This document shows, piece after piece, positions 37,677 to 49,464 of a stretch of 64,000 nucleotides of DNA. The DNA is taken from NCBI GenBank assembly GCA_963573305.1, contig OY754336.1:16032699-16096698 (forward strand), in the 5' to 3' direction. Below the pieces are notes generated by a model, which did no database searches, was not told the DNA's origin, and saw nothing but the letters and a program-made list of their open reading frames with translations. The translations under genes were made by a program, and so were the position numbers. This stretch comes from Pyrrhosoma nymphula (taxonomy: Eukaryota; Arthropoda; Insecta; Odonata; Coenagrionidae). Positions within the stretch are counted from its first letter, which is position 1. Each line of letters starts with the position of its first letter.

Positions 37677-39330
37677 TAAAAAGCAATAACTTCAACAAAA
37701 AAATAAAACATTAAACGTCTTCGAGGTTTTTCAGATTGGGTTTATATTGCTGACAACAGATTCGACACGATCTTAGAGCGTCAAGTTCGAAGGTTTTCGT
37801 TGTAGTTATTTTTGGCTGGCTGTAAGTGAGAAATCCAATGGATTATGCATAGACAGCCACTCATGTCTAAATGCAGCCAAAAATATAGCGAACAAAATTC
37901 GACCTGAAGACTTCTGCTAGTCTGGAGGCTCAAACTGTTGTCAATAAAGTTAGCCCTCTCTGGATAACTCGTTAGAAGAGCCCCTTCAAAAAAAACATTT
38001 ATATTAGAAAAACTCAACTAATAAATTTAGCATCACACTTTCACTGCTCCAGTGGGGTCTTTTTTGTTTATTCCAGAATTTGTGCATTCCTGTTTCCTAC
38101 TACCCAACCGGTCACATGATCTATTCTCCTTGTCTTTTCACCCGCCTAAATGAAATGTGTGCTGTTCTTGCATGTCGCTCACCCGACACATAGCGCTGCC
38201 CGATGGCAACAATTCTTGGGGGGATCCCGAATACACGCGATCCGCGGTTTTGTCGCATCAAGATGTTTAACCAAACGCTCATGCTTGTGTCCGGCGCTGC
38301 ATAATTGGGATTTTCTCTCTCGCAGCCATTCTGACCTTCTGATCCCTCCTTTTCCTGCTCCGCTGTGGGTGCGACAGGGATGGTCGTCCTGCGCGCCTCT
38401 CTCAAGTGCACTCATAATGAAATGGGGAAGATGTAGCGCTAACTCTCGGGAAATACGGTTATTTTTTCACTCCCCACACTCGGTAATGGAGTTGTCGGGC
38501 CATTATTTATCAAGCCAGAAGAAATTTCCTTCAGTATGTTATGTACTGGGGAAGGTGTCTCGTGGTCGTGAACATCTTCGCCGCTGGTGAAGTACTACAG
38601 AATTGCTTTAAGGAATGCTTCACAAAGTAGATACCATTAAAGATACTGCAGTTGTACCGGTGAAATTCCATGGAGCCTCGTTTAAATTCCATGCTCTTTT
38701 AACCAAGTTCTTCGTGTGTGCTTAGTTTCCGATAAGAGACTCAATATTATTTTCCTCCTGAAATATTTATTCAGAACTTAGTACGGCGATGGAAGTCGCA
38801 TATATTACATTCCTTGTGTGCCGTGAATTGAAGGAAATGTGGAGAGGACGGGGGCCATTTGCGAATCAGTGGAACTGGTGCACTGGAGTGGAAGTTGGAT
38901 TCTGCCCACGATATATCCTTTCTGGAAAAAAACGCGCGTAAATTACACTCTGCAACATCTTGCAAAATGAGCCTACGTATTTGTTTACATTGCTTTGAGT
39001 CGCTCTTCGGTGGAATTTGGATGGATGAAGATGAAACTTTTCCTCCTTAATTTTTATCTTCAACTAATAAAACAATTTTGCCTGTGATAAATTTTAGACA
39101 TGTGAGAAATTAACTCCACTGTTAAAACCGTTGGTATGTTATTGGGGATTAAGCCGTTGGATTATTCTAATACCGCTAAATAACAAGCTTCGACAATTCG
39201 CTCACAGTTACCAGAAATTAGTGTTTTTTCAAATGGAAATCACTAAATCCTCTTACTTATTCCTCGGGGTACCATCGCCAAAATTTTAGCCTTTCCTGAA
39301 TACAGGATTTAGAGGGAAATGTACTAATTT
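37677..39330. other. Spacer, nothing recognised
   Basis: A GC-richer patch at 38120-38440 is open in several frames on both strands. No homology or splice-flanked exon is convincing. Confidence 0.4.
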
Positions 39331-39334
39331 AATG

Positions 39335-39447
39335 ACAAATGTTCGAGAATAGCGGAACTAGGCACGGTATTCCATTATAAAGTCACCCACAAGTGCCCAT
39401 ATACCATAGGAATAATCATTCGGCTTATCTGGAACACGAACCCAGAT
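39335..39447 (-). mobile_element. SINE family B fragment
   Basis: GGAACTAGGCACGGTATT and CACCCACAAGTGCC match GGGACTAGCCACGGTATT and CACCCGCAAGGGCA in the 32.3-kb copy with the same spacing. AACACGAACCCAGATCC corresponds to the degraded box B. It abuts the LINE tail that follows. Confidence 0.5.
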
Positions 39448-39765
39448 CCATATTTGCTCCTTTTATATGGAATACTCTGCCTGAAACCATATGCACGATA
39501 AACAATTATAACCTTTTTAAATACCGTTTACGTGACTACCTCACTAAATTACAGCTTGGTATTACTGCTCACTTGTAGGGTTATCTAGTTATATATTTTT
39601 GGTTTGTCACAATTCATTTGTTTATTTGATAATGTATGCGCGTTCTATCTCCTGTGAGATGATGGACTAAACTGACATTGTATTTTGTATTAATTGAATT
39701 TGTTAATGGTACTCTCGCAGGACTTTTTAGTCCTTTTGTACCTTCGATGAAATAATGAAATATCA
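39448..39765 (+). pseudogene. LINE ORF2 C-terminus plus 3' tail
   Basis: The frame ending at 39578 reads SIFAPFIWNTLPETIC, then FKYRLRDYLTKL. The WN(S/T)LPE.I...FK..L..YL pattern is a hallmark of the extreme C-terminus of CR1/L2/Jockey-type LINE reverse transcriptases. A ~180-bp untranslated tail follows, ending near CCTTCGATGAAATAATGAAAT, which resembles LINE 3' termini with AAATAAT-type ends. It is a short 5'-truncated copy. Confidence 0.6.
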
Positions 39766-40199
39766 AATCCACAGCTATCGTGCAGAGTGCTTTTGCCAGC
39801 TAAGCATGCGAGGTGTTTTTATCCCGTAGGGTTTTTTAATTGGTTGGTGGCAATTAAATGAGTTAAATTCACGAATTTAAGTGTTCACGGGGCTGAATTT
39901 TTCTAGCAACCTTAGTTTGGCCAATGATAAAGTCAGCAGTTAAATTTTTGAGGGGTTTGAAGAGGACTGGTGGTCACTCTCATTCAAGGGTTGAAAATGT
40001 TTCCTTTAATTCCCCGCTTAATTAACACTCCTCGTAAAACTTGCCAGCCTAAGGGTGATATTGAATCTTTTTTACTCATAAAAGCTGATATTTTAGATCA
40101 TGTTCGGCGAAATTCCTTTTAAATCATGTTCGGCGAAATTCCTACGGCACCCAATCGGAATATTCTCCGAAGAGATATCATGTTGGTGAGCTTGAAAAA
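39766..40199. other. Spacer with a 24-bp tandem duplication
   Basis: GATCATGTTCGGCGAAATTCC near 40097 is repeated as AATCATGTTCGGCGAAATTC near 40122, two near-identical units in tandem. No gene recognised. Confidence 0.55.
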
Positions 40200-40850
40200 T
40201 TATGCCGGCACCGGAGCATCCACCGGACGTGTTCGCTGTCGTTCAGCTCCCGCCATTACTCTCCCTCCCCGAGTCCTATCTCACGCCGTTCCGCGCCTAC
40301 GCGCCTACGCGAATGTATTGCCTGCCATCCCACGACCTGCCGCGTCTTAAACACCGCCTCACCCTACACTACGGAGGGAGCGTTGCACAGAGCGGAGCGG
40401 CATCACACACTACAAGGCACCCAGGCCCGGTCACCTCCGCTACAGACTCTCTCCTCCATCGCCGTACCGAACCCAACCACTCCTCTCATCCTCTCTCCCG
40501 TCTGGACTTCTTCTTTCCGCTCCCGCCCCTCCCCGCCCCCCGACCCTCCACCGTTCTCCGCTGATTACATTAATTCCTCTTCTCCCCCCTTTGTCTCTCG
40601 TGCTTTGTAACTCACTTTGTCGGAGGTGGAGAAAAGTAGATGCATATCCTGTCCGTCTTTCTTCTCCTCCAGCGACTCCTCCTCTTCCCACGTATCTCCT
40701 TCACGTGCCCACTATATCTTCGCCATCTTCTCTCCTCTCCTTCGCACTCTTCCCCTTCCCTCCCCCCTCCCAACTACCCCCTTAGTTCTCTCTTTTATCT
40801 CCCCTTGCCCCCGAGGATCAACACTCCCTTAGATCTTGCCGCCAAGGGGG
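40200..40850 (+). repeat. Pyrimidine-rich block
   Basis: C/T-rich + strand. All three forward phases are open for long stretches, so the frames are compositional. Confidence 0.6.
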
Positions 40851-41449
40851 TGCGTGTTTCTGTTTTAACGTGCCTGGACATCCATGATAGTCATTTCGCA
40901 CCTTACTTCCTGGTTTTGAGGAGCACAAGAGGTGGAAAAATAGCTCTTCCAAGTAATTTTAGAAATAGTGGTTACAAAATCGCAGGATCTAACACTGTTG
41001 ATGACTCGGTATTAAGTTTCGAATGGCAGATAAAATCTTAAAATAGCACGGATAATAAATTTCATGGCCACATGCCTAATGCGCAAAATGTACAAATGGT
41101 ATCTACTAAGGTTACAGTGGTAGGATATTAAGGCATACTCTTGCTAACTTAAGCTTTTAAGTATAAATATTAAAAACAACTTCTATCGTGTGTTTTTTTG
41201 CTTACAATATTATACGTAGATACTTATGAGCAACCCTGTGCCATAATCTGTAAATTTGTAATCGTCGACTTGTATTCCATATTTATGGAAACAATTTCAT
41301 TCAGTCCCTTCTCTTATCTTTCACGATTCAATTACCTTTGGTTTTAATTTTTCATTTAATATGTTTAAAAAATTAATTTTAGTACTCCCAGAACATGTAT
41401 TTTCAGTTATAGTGTCAAAATATATATATATATACCCCTCATTTATTTC
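40851..41449. other. AT-rich spacer with (TA)n
   Basis: A TA microsatellite lies at about 41420-41434. No gene recognised. Confidence 0.4.
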
Positions 41450-41645
41450 GCTGAAGGCCATTATAGCGGGATCGATGTTGGGAAAGCGGGGTAGGGGAAG
41501 AAAGAGAATAGGTTTTTATGGACAGGATGAAGAAAGATAGGACTTACGCTGAGACGAAGAAAGAAATGCTAGAGGTAGGTAGGGCACTGCACGTGTAAGA
41601 GTCTGTTGGATTTTCCCTGACTTTCATCATGACCTACCTTTAACC
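41450..41645 (+). pseudogene. LINE 3' fragment, copy 2
   Basis: Homologous to 37495-37676 with roughly 80% identity by eye: GGGGAAGAA, ATGAAGAAAG, GCACGTGTAAGAGTCT and the TTTA end are shared. The frame is broken (for example GKRGRGRKRIGF then a shift). Older or more decayed than the 37.4-kb copy. Confidence 0.65.
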
Positions 41646-44200
41646 GGTAGATTACTCAGATGATGATGAAAAATTTGAGTTTCCGCCAGTTAGCTTTAAT
41701 AGTACATCCAGATATACTGCTATTGATATTACTTTTCCAGTGTTGGGTTCTGATTCCCGGGAGACATTCTTCCTTGGGGAGAATGTGATTACAAATGGGA
41801 GAGACATTTTAGCTGGAACTTGTTGGACAGAATATTTAGTGAAATTGTCCTAATTTTTTTAAAGGCTGTTGAGGAATTTGAGACACTTGTATTCAAGGAG
41901 CTTCGCATGCAATAGCTCGATCGTCTGCCATTAGAGTCGTCGTTTTCTCAAGAATTTCACGTCTCGTTACTCGGCTGATAGATGACTTGGCCCATCCGAG
42001 CCTCCTCTCTCTCCACTCGCCCACTCCTCGTCTTGTATTTCGTTCCTCGGACGCAGTGCATGTCGGAATGCACTCTCGGGGACATGTCGTGTCTGTGTTT
42101 TGTTCTCATTGCATTGTTTCATTTAAGACTCCTTTTGGCTTGAAGAAAACCTCTGTTTTCCATGTCATAAAGTCTCGAAAGAGAGACTTTTACTGCTGCG
42201 GATAGCGCAAATGAATACCTGCGTACGAAATAATACAATTTCGCTCATGCCATCCAAATCTTTCGTCAGACTCTCATAGATGGTGAAAGTTAAGTAGGTT
42301 GTAGCTCAGTTTATGATTAATTGGCACTTTTATCCGGTGTAGCTAAAGTATGTTTAATTTTGTATGGTTGATAAACTTATGGTCGAGTACATCTGAGTAA
42401 GAAAACTTAGAAAGCTCTTGAATATTCCCAGACAGACGTCGTGGTCAACCGTTTCAATGGCAATTCAAGGTCTCGCATTCGCATTCTCCACTTCTCGACC
42501 GAAAAGCACTTTACCTGTAAATCGAATGTCGGGGGAAATTATGCCATTGTTTTCTCCGTAGAGAAGCCATCACTTGATATAACTGCGTACAATTCAAACT
42601 CTGATCGATCCTCAAGGACTACTCGCTCTGTGATTCAACCTTGAAAACATGAATGCACGTTTCAAAACCCTTCGTGCCTATCTTATAACTCCTCTATTGG
42701 CAGTTGCTTTTTCATTATTACAGAAAGCAGTAGAGCGGCATACAGTTCATTCGCGATAACTTGGCGGACACGCAGTAGTCTACTCCGTAGGTGGGCCTAG
42801 TCCAACTCAGAAAATAGGGGAAGCAGCGCTTATTGAGACGGGAGCCATGCGCGAATAGTTTTCCCGCTGTAGAAAGGGAGGGGGAAAGTAGGGAGGACGG
42901 TTCCCCTTCAAATCTGAAGTCAAATAGGCTGACTTGTTTATGTTTTCCAGGTCAGCCAAGTAAAGGCAAGAACACTGCGAAAGAAGAGGTAAACCACATG
43001 AGGCTTGAAAACCCTACCCCTTGATGGGCGAAATTGTAAGAACTTGGATTAGTCCGAACCAAAATCTCTTACTTGCGCATGCCGTATGGCGGGCAGATAC
43101 CCCTCCAATGTTTCCCCTCTCCTCCACCTCTTGCGAGTTGTCATCGGCCAGGTTAGCGCGAATGGACTGTAGGAGACTTAGCAGGAATTCAGAAGTAGTT
43201 TCAAAATGGTGTCTGCCTTCATGAAAGGTACCGCGTGGCGTTGAAACTTCGCCACCATACCAGAAGCCAGGCTTTACCTTGTGCTTGTAATGTTGAGTGC
43301 TTGTCTTCAATATTCACATTTCTGAGCCAGGGAAGTTGTCTTAACCTAATACGGTATGAATTCACATATAGAAAATGTAGCATATTCGAAAATAAACGTG
43401 GCAAGGTAATAAATCTGCTTTTAGGCTACCAAGCCAGTTTAATGTACATTAAATTACTAAAGCGCGTAAAATGGTTAATATCTATCGTACAACTGAGATG
43501 AAAAAACCATTTTCACGAGCGTGAATAGTGCAATACAAAGATGAACATAATTTTACGATTTATATTTCACTTTTAGAAGTTATAAACTATAGTGTGACTA
43601 GTCAGTTGGTGCCATAAACCACCCGCGGTGAAGGGTTGGGTCTCCTTCAACGCCGAGGCTCAGACTCGGGTTCGGGTGCCTCCCAGGTCCATCACTTTAC
43701 CATCTGGGATAGTTTCGTACTACCTTCCAGGTCGGGCACTAAACTTAAAGGTCCTTTTCGGATCACATCCCTGCTTTTAGCACGCTGCGGTATTTTCAAT
43801 AAACTTAATTTCACACGAAATGAAAAAATCTTAATTTCCAGTATACGTATTGTTTAGTGCGATGCGTTTTGATATAATTGCATCATGGATTTGATATTAT
43901 TGTATTCTACATGATCATTATGTTTTAAAAATCAAAACCCGTTGAGCTCGATAAATCAAGAAGTGAAAAATTGACAATATTTACGGTAACAATTGGAAAG
44001 TTAAAAATTTTGTGAGACTAAAAATTCTCTACCTTTTTTTCCACCGTTGAGGGTTGGCATTTTTTTTCCTTCGTCCATGCATGATGATACTACAAGTAGG
44101 CCTTCTCGTTGTCGTCATGTTGGCGATGATAAGAAGTGCCGAGGTTGTGAGTTTAATTCCATTTCCCATTCGTTCATTTGCGTGTGGGGTGGCAACTGTT
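41646..44200. other. Spacer, nothing recognised
   Basis: Heterogeneous DNA with several 60-100-codon frames but no recognisable protein, splice pair or repeat family. Confidence 0.35.
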
Positions 44201-44344
44201 TCCTCTCGTTAGCAAGGCTCTCGCACGGGGAATCTGCGCCAGAGAGAACGCTCTTACCCCTCCCGCGTCTCATTTTCAATCTTAGCCAGCCCAACCCCCT
44301 CCACCTCTTTTCCCTCTTTTTTTCCTTCTCGGGGATAAGAAATA

Positions 44345-44690
44345 AATAAACGGAGGGAGGGATGAAAAAAAGGCGAAACGAGAGAAGGGAAGTGCGTTTC
44401 GGCGAGATTTACGCGAAAAGTAACGAAATAAGTCGAGAGAGAGGTTGGGGAGGGATGGGGAGGGATGGGGTGAGGCGTAGGGTGGTTGGGTTGGGGAGGA
44501 ATGTCGGGAGGAATGGAGTCGGAAGGTGGAGAGGAGGAGGAAGGGGAAGGGGAGGAGGAAAAAATTGGAGAATCGGGAAATGTTTTCCTGTGACTCTGGG
44601 TGGGCGATGGTTGTGGCGCTGTGGGCTGGTGTGGGGGGGGGGGGGAATCAAGGCGAAAGGCAACGTCATGGAGGATAGTTAGGGATTAAC
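44345..44690 (+). repeat. Purine-rich block with G-quadruplex motif
   Basis: The + strand is G/A-rich. At 44447-44470 five runs of three or more G are separated by 1-2 bases, a textbook G-quadruplex pattern, and a G run of about 12 lies near 44632-44644. The 106-codon frame is Gly/Arg low complexity. Confidence 0.7.
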
Positions 44691-44781
44691 TTTGAAAGAA
44701 AATCGTCAATACTGGACATTTGTAGACTATCGAAGCTACAACATCGATATAGATAAAACAGTAATAATTAACCATCGAAAT

Positions 44782-45034
44782 CAAAACAATCAAATCAAAC
44801 TAATCGATTGTGGCGATACTTTGTGGAAATTGAAGATATTCCCTGTCACAAAAACATAGTACAAAATTCCACTAATTATTTTATTGCTGTCGACCGGTTT
44901 CGACGACTAAAGCGTCATTTGCAAGATAATGTCTTGCAAATGACGCTTTATTCGTCGAAACCGGCCGACAGCAATAAAATAATTAGTGGAATTTTGTACT
45001 GTGTTTTTTCATCAATGAATTCCAAAACAATCAA
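44782..45034. mobile_element. Palindromic Penelope-type element #5 with 12-bp TSD
   Basis: The element is 44794-45022 between CAAAACAATCAA at 44782-44793 and 45023-45034. Arms (ACAAAAACATAGTACAAAAT at the left and its near reverse complement at the right) span about 44848-45012. A ~54-bp tail is on the left. The core here is GACG, a loop, CGTC, then GAAACCGG; the CTGANGA box is replaced by CAAAT, so it is hammerhead-like only in its second half. Confidence 0.65.
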
Positions 45035-45589
45035 CATTGAATTAGCATAAATCTCGTTGATATAGGCGCCCTTATCCTCAAAATTTAGCGTTATTGCTCT
45101 AATCCATTCATTGCATTTATAACTTTAAATGAACTAGTAAATGACTTAGATTACTTACTGCCGAATAAAGGGTGTAGCGTCGGACTGTATCTACTCATCA
45201 ACAGCAATTATTTTCAATTTTTTATTAGGAAATGCTTATAATCTGGTACAGAGCAGGTCTTCAAGCTTACAGTCCTTTTTTCATTCTCCATCCAACCATC
45301 ATCTTTTTTTTCAACAACCCCCTAACAACCAAAACATCTTAACAATCAATCAAACAGTTACTCACTCAAATAAATTAAAACATTCAAACAAAAATTATAC
45401 CAAATTAAAACAGAAGCTAAAGTAAGTTTCACACGTTACAAGGGTATAAGACGTCCCCTAAATAAATTAGCCTATGCCATCAAAATTGTAGTAAATAAAT
45501 TGGAAAATCCATTTGAGTAATTAAATATTAACTGGTGGGACTTTAATCGAAAATTTGACCCCAATATTGTTAAGCTGGTATATTTAGAT
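45035..45589. other. AT-rich spacer
   Basis: No feature recognised. Confidence 0.35.
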
Positions 45590-46320
45590 GTTTTGTAAAA
45601 TCGAGAAATACCCATCGGTGGCGAATTCATCGACGAATGGGAGCCTGAACATCGTTTTCAGACAGTCGACCGTCGTTGCCCGCCCCTGGTTCAGAAGGGG
45701 AATGCGTTCCCTCTTCCCCGTTGAACGCCCCCCTGCTCTAGGGGGTGGGAGGGATGATTTGGTGCCCCCTTTCGGGTTGGGTGCGGGGGGGAGCGGGTGT
45801 GGGTGGGTGCCGGGACGAGGGCGGGAGCGAGGAGTGGGCAGGCGGTTCGGCGACACCCGTTCTTCGACTCCTCTTCGGAACAGGATGCGCTCCCATAATC
45901 CGAGCCGTAAATCAGTCTCCTACACAGTCACCTCTCTCTCTCTCTCCCCCTCCCTCCCTTCTTCAACCCCCTCTCCCCCCACTTTCCAATCCCTTCCCCC
46001 CTTCACCCTTCTTCCCTCTGCGTCGTGGCATCTTCCACATCTGCATCTTTCCACTCCGAGCGACGCGGGATTGCCGTGCGATGTGTTGCTTGGCGTGGAG
46101 TCGCGCGGGGGTTGGTCCTGCGGCGGCCCGCGCCATCATCAGATCTTCCCCCCCCCCCCTCAGCGTCCCTCCCATCGTCCTCGGAAGGCTCACTCATGCA
46201 CGTCCATCGCATGTACATCGCTGCCGGAACTGGGGCGGAGCGATGCCCGTCCCGCCGTTGCCCGCCCTGGGACGCTCACGTAGACTGCGGTTCGCTGGAA
46301 TGCTGTTATAATCGCGGCTG
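45590..46320 (+). repeat. GC/CpG-rich block with spurious long frames
   Basis: Two overlapping forward frames of 231 and 188 codons and further frames on the minus strand coexist. None has a recognisable domain. CpG density is high, so a CpG-island-like promoter region is an alternative reading that cannot be settled here. Confidence 0.45.
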
Positions 46321-46413
46321 ATATATTAATCGATGTTGACAGCTAAGCTATGCTACGTACTTTTATGCCTGCATAAAATGCTTATTATTAAGATAAAATC
46401 AGAAGATCCTTGC

Positions 46414-46655
46414 GAAATTGTGTCGAATCTATACATGATGAAATAGCAAAGCGTGTAATTTTACACAATATAAATGCACCTACGACCTGGGTTTCAATGT
46501 TTATGCATCATCTTCGGGTAGAGTCCTTCATCATCATCTTAAGATGATTTAAAGGGTTAAAACATTGGAACCTGGATCGTTAGTAAATTTTATTCTGCAG
46601 TGAATTGCACGTTTTGTTATTTCATCGCTTATGATTAAACTTAGTGAAATTGTGT
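46414..46655. mobile_element. Palindromic element #6 (decayed, probable)
   Basis: Arms at about 46437-46515 and 46540-46626 are imperfect inverted copies (GATGAAATAGCAAAGCGTG against its diverged complement). On the minus strand the left arm has CCGAAGA, one base, a GATG/CATT hairpin with a 6-base loop, then GAAAC. A possible 10-bp duplication, GAAATTGTGT, lies at 46414-46423 and 46646-46655. More diverged than the other copies. Confidence 0.45.
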
Positions 46656-46780
46656 ATATCATTAACAATACATAAAAATGAGCAATAAACGTAAGGTATA
46701 CACGGTAATTATAGACTTTAGTCATGAGCTTGTATGCAGTATTACTTGTATTACCTTCTGTATGCATTATGTCCGTCTTT

Positions 46781-46985
46781 GCCGGCCTCGGTGGCGGCGG
46801 GGTACGGTCCTCGAATACTAGCCCAAAGGTCGCGGGTTCGAGTCCCGCCTGTGGAGGATTTTTCACCCCCCCAGGGCATGGTTGTGTGTGCTCGTCCGTT
46901 GTTGAATGTTAATATTCCGATATAAAGGACATACAAAAGCTGTTTTAGGTGGTTCTTGAAAATAAATAAATAAAGATAAATAAAT
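46781..46985 (+). mobile_element. tRNA-derived SINE, family A
   Basis: The head GCCGGCCTCGGTGGCGG starts at 46781. A perfect RNA polymerase III box B, GGTTCGAGTCC, lies at 46835-46845 at the right distance from a box-A-like GGTGGCGGCGGGG. A ~90-bp body follows and the element ends in AAATAAATAAATAAAG-type repeats (about 46959-46985). TATGCATTATGT before and TATGCATATATGT after may be a diverged target duplication. A functional tRNA is unlikely because the 3' half of the acceptor stem is missing. Confidence 0.75.
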
Positions 46986-47094
46986 ATGCATATATGTTTT
47001 CAGGGTCTTCGCGTATTAAATATAAGTCTACCTTCAATAACTTTGTGGTACTCCATAGTCAACAATTTATTTTTAGACGTACTTTTACAAATAA

Positions 47095-47170
47095 GACACC
47101 ATAAATAAAAATTACACGACCCTGGTTTCAACGAATCATCGTCATCATCACCGGATGGTGACGATGTATT
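47095..47170 (-). mobile_element. Solitary half-arm of a palindromic element
   Basis: On the minus strand the segment reads GTGATGA, one base, a GACG/CGTT hairpin with a 6-base loop, GAAACCAGGGTCG. This is the same layout as the arms of the nearby element at 46.4-46.6 kb, but no second arm is evident. Confidence 0.4.
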
Positions 47171-48457
47171 CCTCCTTATTCTAACCCTATCAATTACTCG
47201 TTCTTCCATCAATTCAACTACCTCATTTTATCTCTTTTCTCTTTTTAAGTACCTTTTTCTCAGCCCTGACCCTTAAAATGGTCCCTGAAATCAGTAAGGC
47301 TTCTGTGAAAACGATATTCAATGTGTTTCCCATGTATTTGTATAGTATTTAGGGAAGTTATCGCATCGTTTGGCATGGAATGATTCAGAAACAATGTCCT
47401 GTCAGTTAGCAACAAAAACCTGTTTTAATCGTGTAAAGCTTGAAAATGATGCCCCGTGATATTCCTTGCTTCTTGCTTACAGGTCTCCATTTTTGGTTGA
47501 AGTTACGGTTTCTTTAAATCTATATGAACCTTTGAATCGTCTCCGTAGATATCCAGCTTCCCCAGGCGCATATAATAAATAGGGATCCCAGAGATGGAAA
47601 GCCTTGGTCAGTGATGGGTTTAGTCTGAATGTGAGGATTATAGGGGTAGGAATTTCGACTTCATGCGCTCCGAGCAGGAATGATTTAAAAAAGTAAATAC
47701 TAAGGGCGCTTCAGTCGTTGAACTTCCCTTCTGCTCTACGGTCGCCCTGAGCACGCATTCAGCCGATAAGATCGAAGCCATTTCGGAGGCGATCTCCGGG
47801 AAGCGAACCTGCGCCCATAAATTCTGTTCCGTGGGAGCCGAAGGAAGGGAGAGAGAGAGGCAGGGAGAAGTAGAAATTTGAAAAAAATGGGAAAATGACC
47901 AAGAGCGCGCTCATATCTTAACGGATGGCTTCCCTTCGTTCAACAAGTTCTTCATTTTCTGCATCCCCCCCCCCTTTCCCTCTCTTCTTCACGAAGAGCA
48001 GATTTTTCTGAGAAAAGCGCTCCCGAGCCGGGAGACCGGTTGCATTAAAAAAATGTTGGGGGTGGTAAAGTGCGTTGTCGACAAAGGATTCCTCCCAGGG
48101 GCCGCGCAAGATGGATGCGCTCATCAGTGGACCACGGCCGTGGAAGTTGAAGTTGCGCAAGTTAATTCACCTGTCATTCATAATTTCGCTCTTGGAGATG
48201 TTGAGTGTTGAAATATGCACGAGTTGTACCTCATCATTCTCCTTAGGGAATTTTTACTGCTACGTACTTGTTGCATTTCTTAGCTAAAGGTGATGCCCCA
48301 ATTTTATCGAAACAATCTGGCGAAATCTTAAATCGTCAGCTAGGTTATCTTTGCCGTTCTCTCATTTTCGAAAGTGCTTATCCATTATCGCTTGGGTTAA
48401 AAATCAAAGTAAGATGTTGTTTTAGTGGTTTTGGAAATTAAGTAATACGTTCAATCT
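47171..48457. other. Spacer, target region of the LTR element
   Basis: No gene recognised. It ends with the 4-bp target ATCT at 48454-48457. Confidence 0.4.
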
Positions 48458-49367
48458 TGTAACACGCCATTTTGGCCGTGTTGGCATAAGTATACGATTA
48501 AGGACGCCATTGTGTATATTTTGGGAACACGTGCTACCGCGAGGCAACAATATCGTCTATGTTATGAAAACAACTTTAAACAATACCATTTTCTGTTTAC
48601 GTAAACAAACTATGACAATGCCGTCTATGTTATGAAAACAACTTTAAACAATACCATTTTCTGTTTACTTAAACAAACTTATAATAATGAAAGGGGAATA
48701 GCCTATCAGATACGAGAGAAGGGGAGAAAACCTGGAATGTTCTATAACATACAGGAGGGGAGATGAGAGAGTATAAAAGGGATTGCCAAACAAGGAACGA
48801 GGCTTCTTCTTCTTCGTCTTCTTAACAAGGGAGCCACAAGAGACGTTTATCGAGTGAAAGTCATACGAGAGTTTTTGCAGTGATAATTTGCCGGGAGTAA
48901 GCAGCTTTGGACAGCAATTACCAACGCCAGTGTCCTGTGTTAAGGAAGGATCCAGGAATCCGATAACCAGATACTGGGACATAGAGTATCGGCGAAATTC
49001 ACTTTGTACACCGGTGAAGTAGAACAAACATTATAAATTAATACGAATATATTTGAGAAGGGAACATATATTGATTAATTGAGTAACTAAAGTGAATTTG
49101 TTTCATAAGTAAATAATAAATGGGTTATTATAAATATATGTACTGTTCAAGTGTATCATTTTAGTGCATGAATTAATCCATTAACCTTTGCCGCCAAGGA
49201 CTACCGAAAGGAAAGGATCTCTCTCAAGGTAAGAAGTGATAAAGTGAAGGGTACCTTTTGTGTGTCGGGCTGATACAAGTATATAACGTCGCGTGTTTAG
49301 GACCGCGTGAAAGAATAATTATTAGAACCCCTGTGATAAGGAAATTGATAAGGGGGGGGCTAGTACA
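48458..49367 (+). repeat. 5' LTR
   Basis: Starts TGTAAC and ends GTACA. U3 contains a 68-bp tandem duplication (48554-48621 and, partial, 48622-48681), a damaged heat-shock-element-like motif (48735-48747), and TATAAAA at 48772-48778 that should drive the genomic transcript. AATAAA is at 49115-49120. The LTR differs from the 3' LTR at GTTTACTTAAAC (48663-48674) and TTCTATAACAT (48740-48750). Confidence 0.9.
48772..48778 (+). promoter_or_regulatory. LTR TATA box
   Basis: TATAAAA follows a GA-rich stretch and precedes the likely transcription start by about 25-30 bases. It is duplicated at 52915-52921 in the 3' LTR. Confidence 0.7.
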
Positions 49368-49372
49368 TTAAT

Positions 49373-49392
49373 TGGCGCCCAGCGTGTGGGGC
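49373..49392 (+). other. Primer binding site, tRNA-Lys type
   Basis: TGGCGCCCAGCGTGTGGGGC begins five bases after the 5' LTR. TGGCGCCCA is the complement of the 3' end of tRNA-Lys, the primer used by gypsy and several retroviruses; the later bases deviate slightly from the tRNA-Lys1,2 version known elsewhere. Confidence 0.75.
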
Positions 49393-49464
49393 CTGACTAC
49401 TCATTAGGTGAGACCACGAGAACCGGAGAGAAGGAGGATCATCCCGAAGGAGTGAAGATAGAAG

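Noticed and set aside
38121..38590. Possible coding exon with a 146-codon frame
   Set aside because: Open on both strands, with no recognisable motif and no convincing acceptor/donor pair.
44794..45022. Full hammerhead core in palindromic element #5
   Set aside because: The hairpin and GAAAC are present, but CTGANGA is replaced by CAAAT; kept only as an architectural family member.
45588..46311. 231- and 188-codon overlapping frames
   Set aside because: Both forward phases and the minus strand are open at once; GC-rich composition explains the lack of stops.
46781..46860. Functional tRNA gene
   Set aside because: Box B is perfect, but the 3' acceptor half is missing and the sequence runs into a SINE body with an A-rich tail.
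48665..49027. 120-codon minus-strand frame repeated at 52808-53170
   Set aside because: It is simply the antisense of the two LTRs; the duplicate reflects LTR identity, not a gene family.
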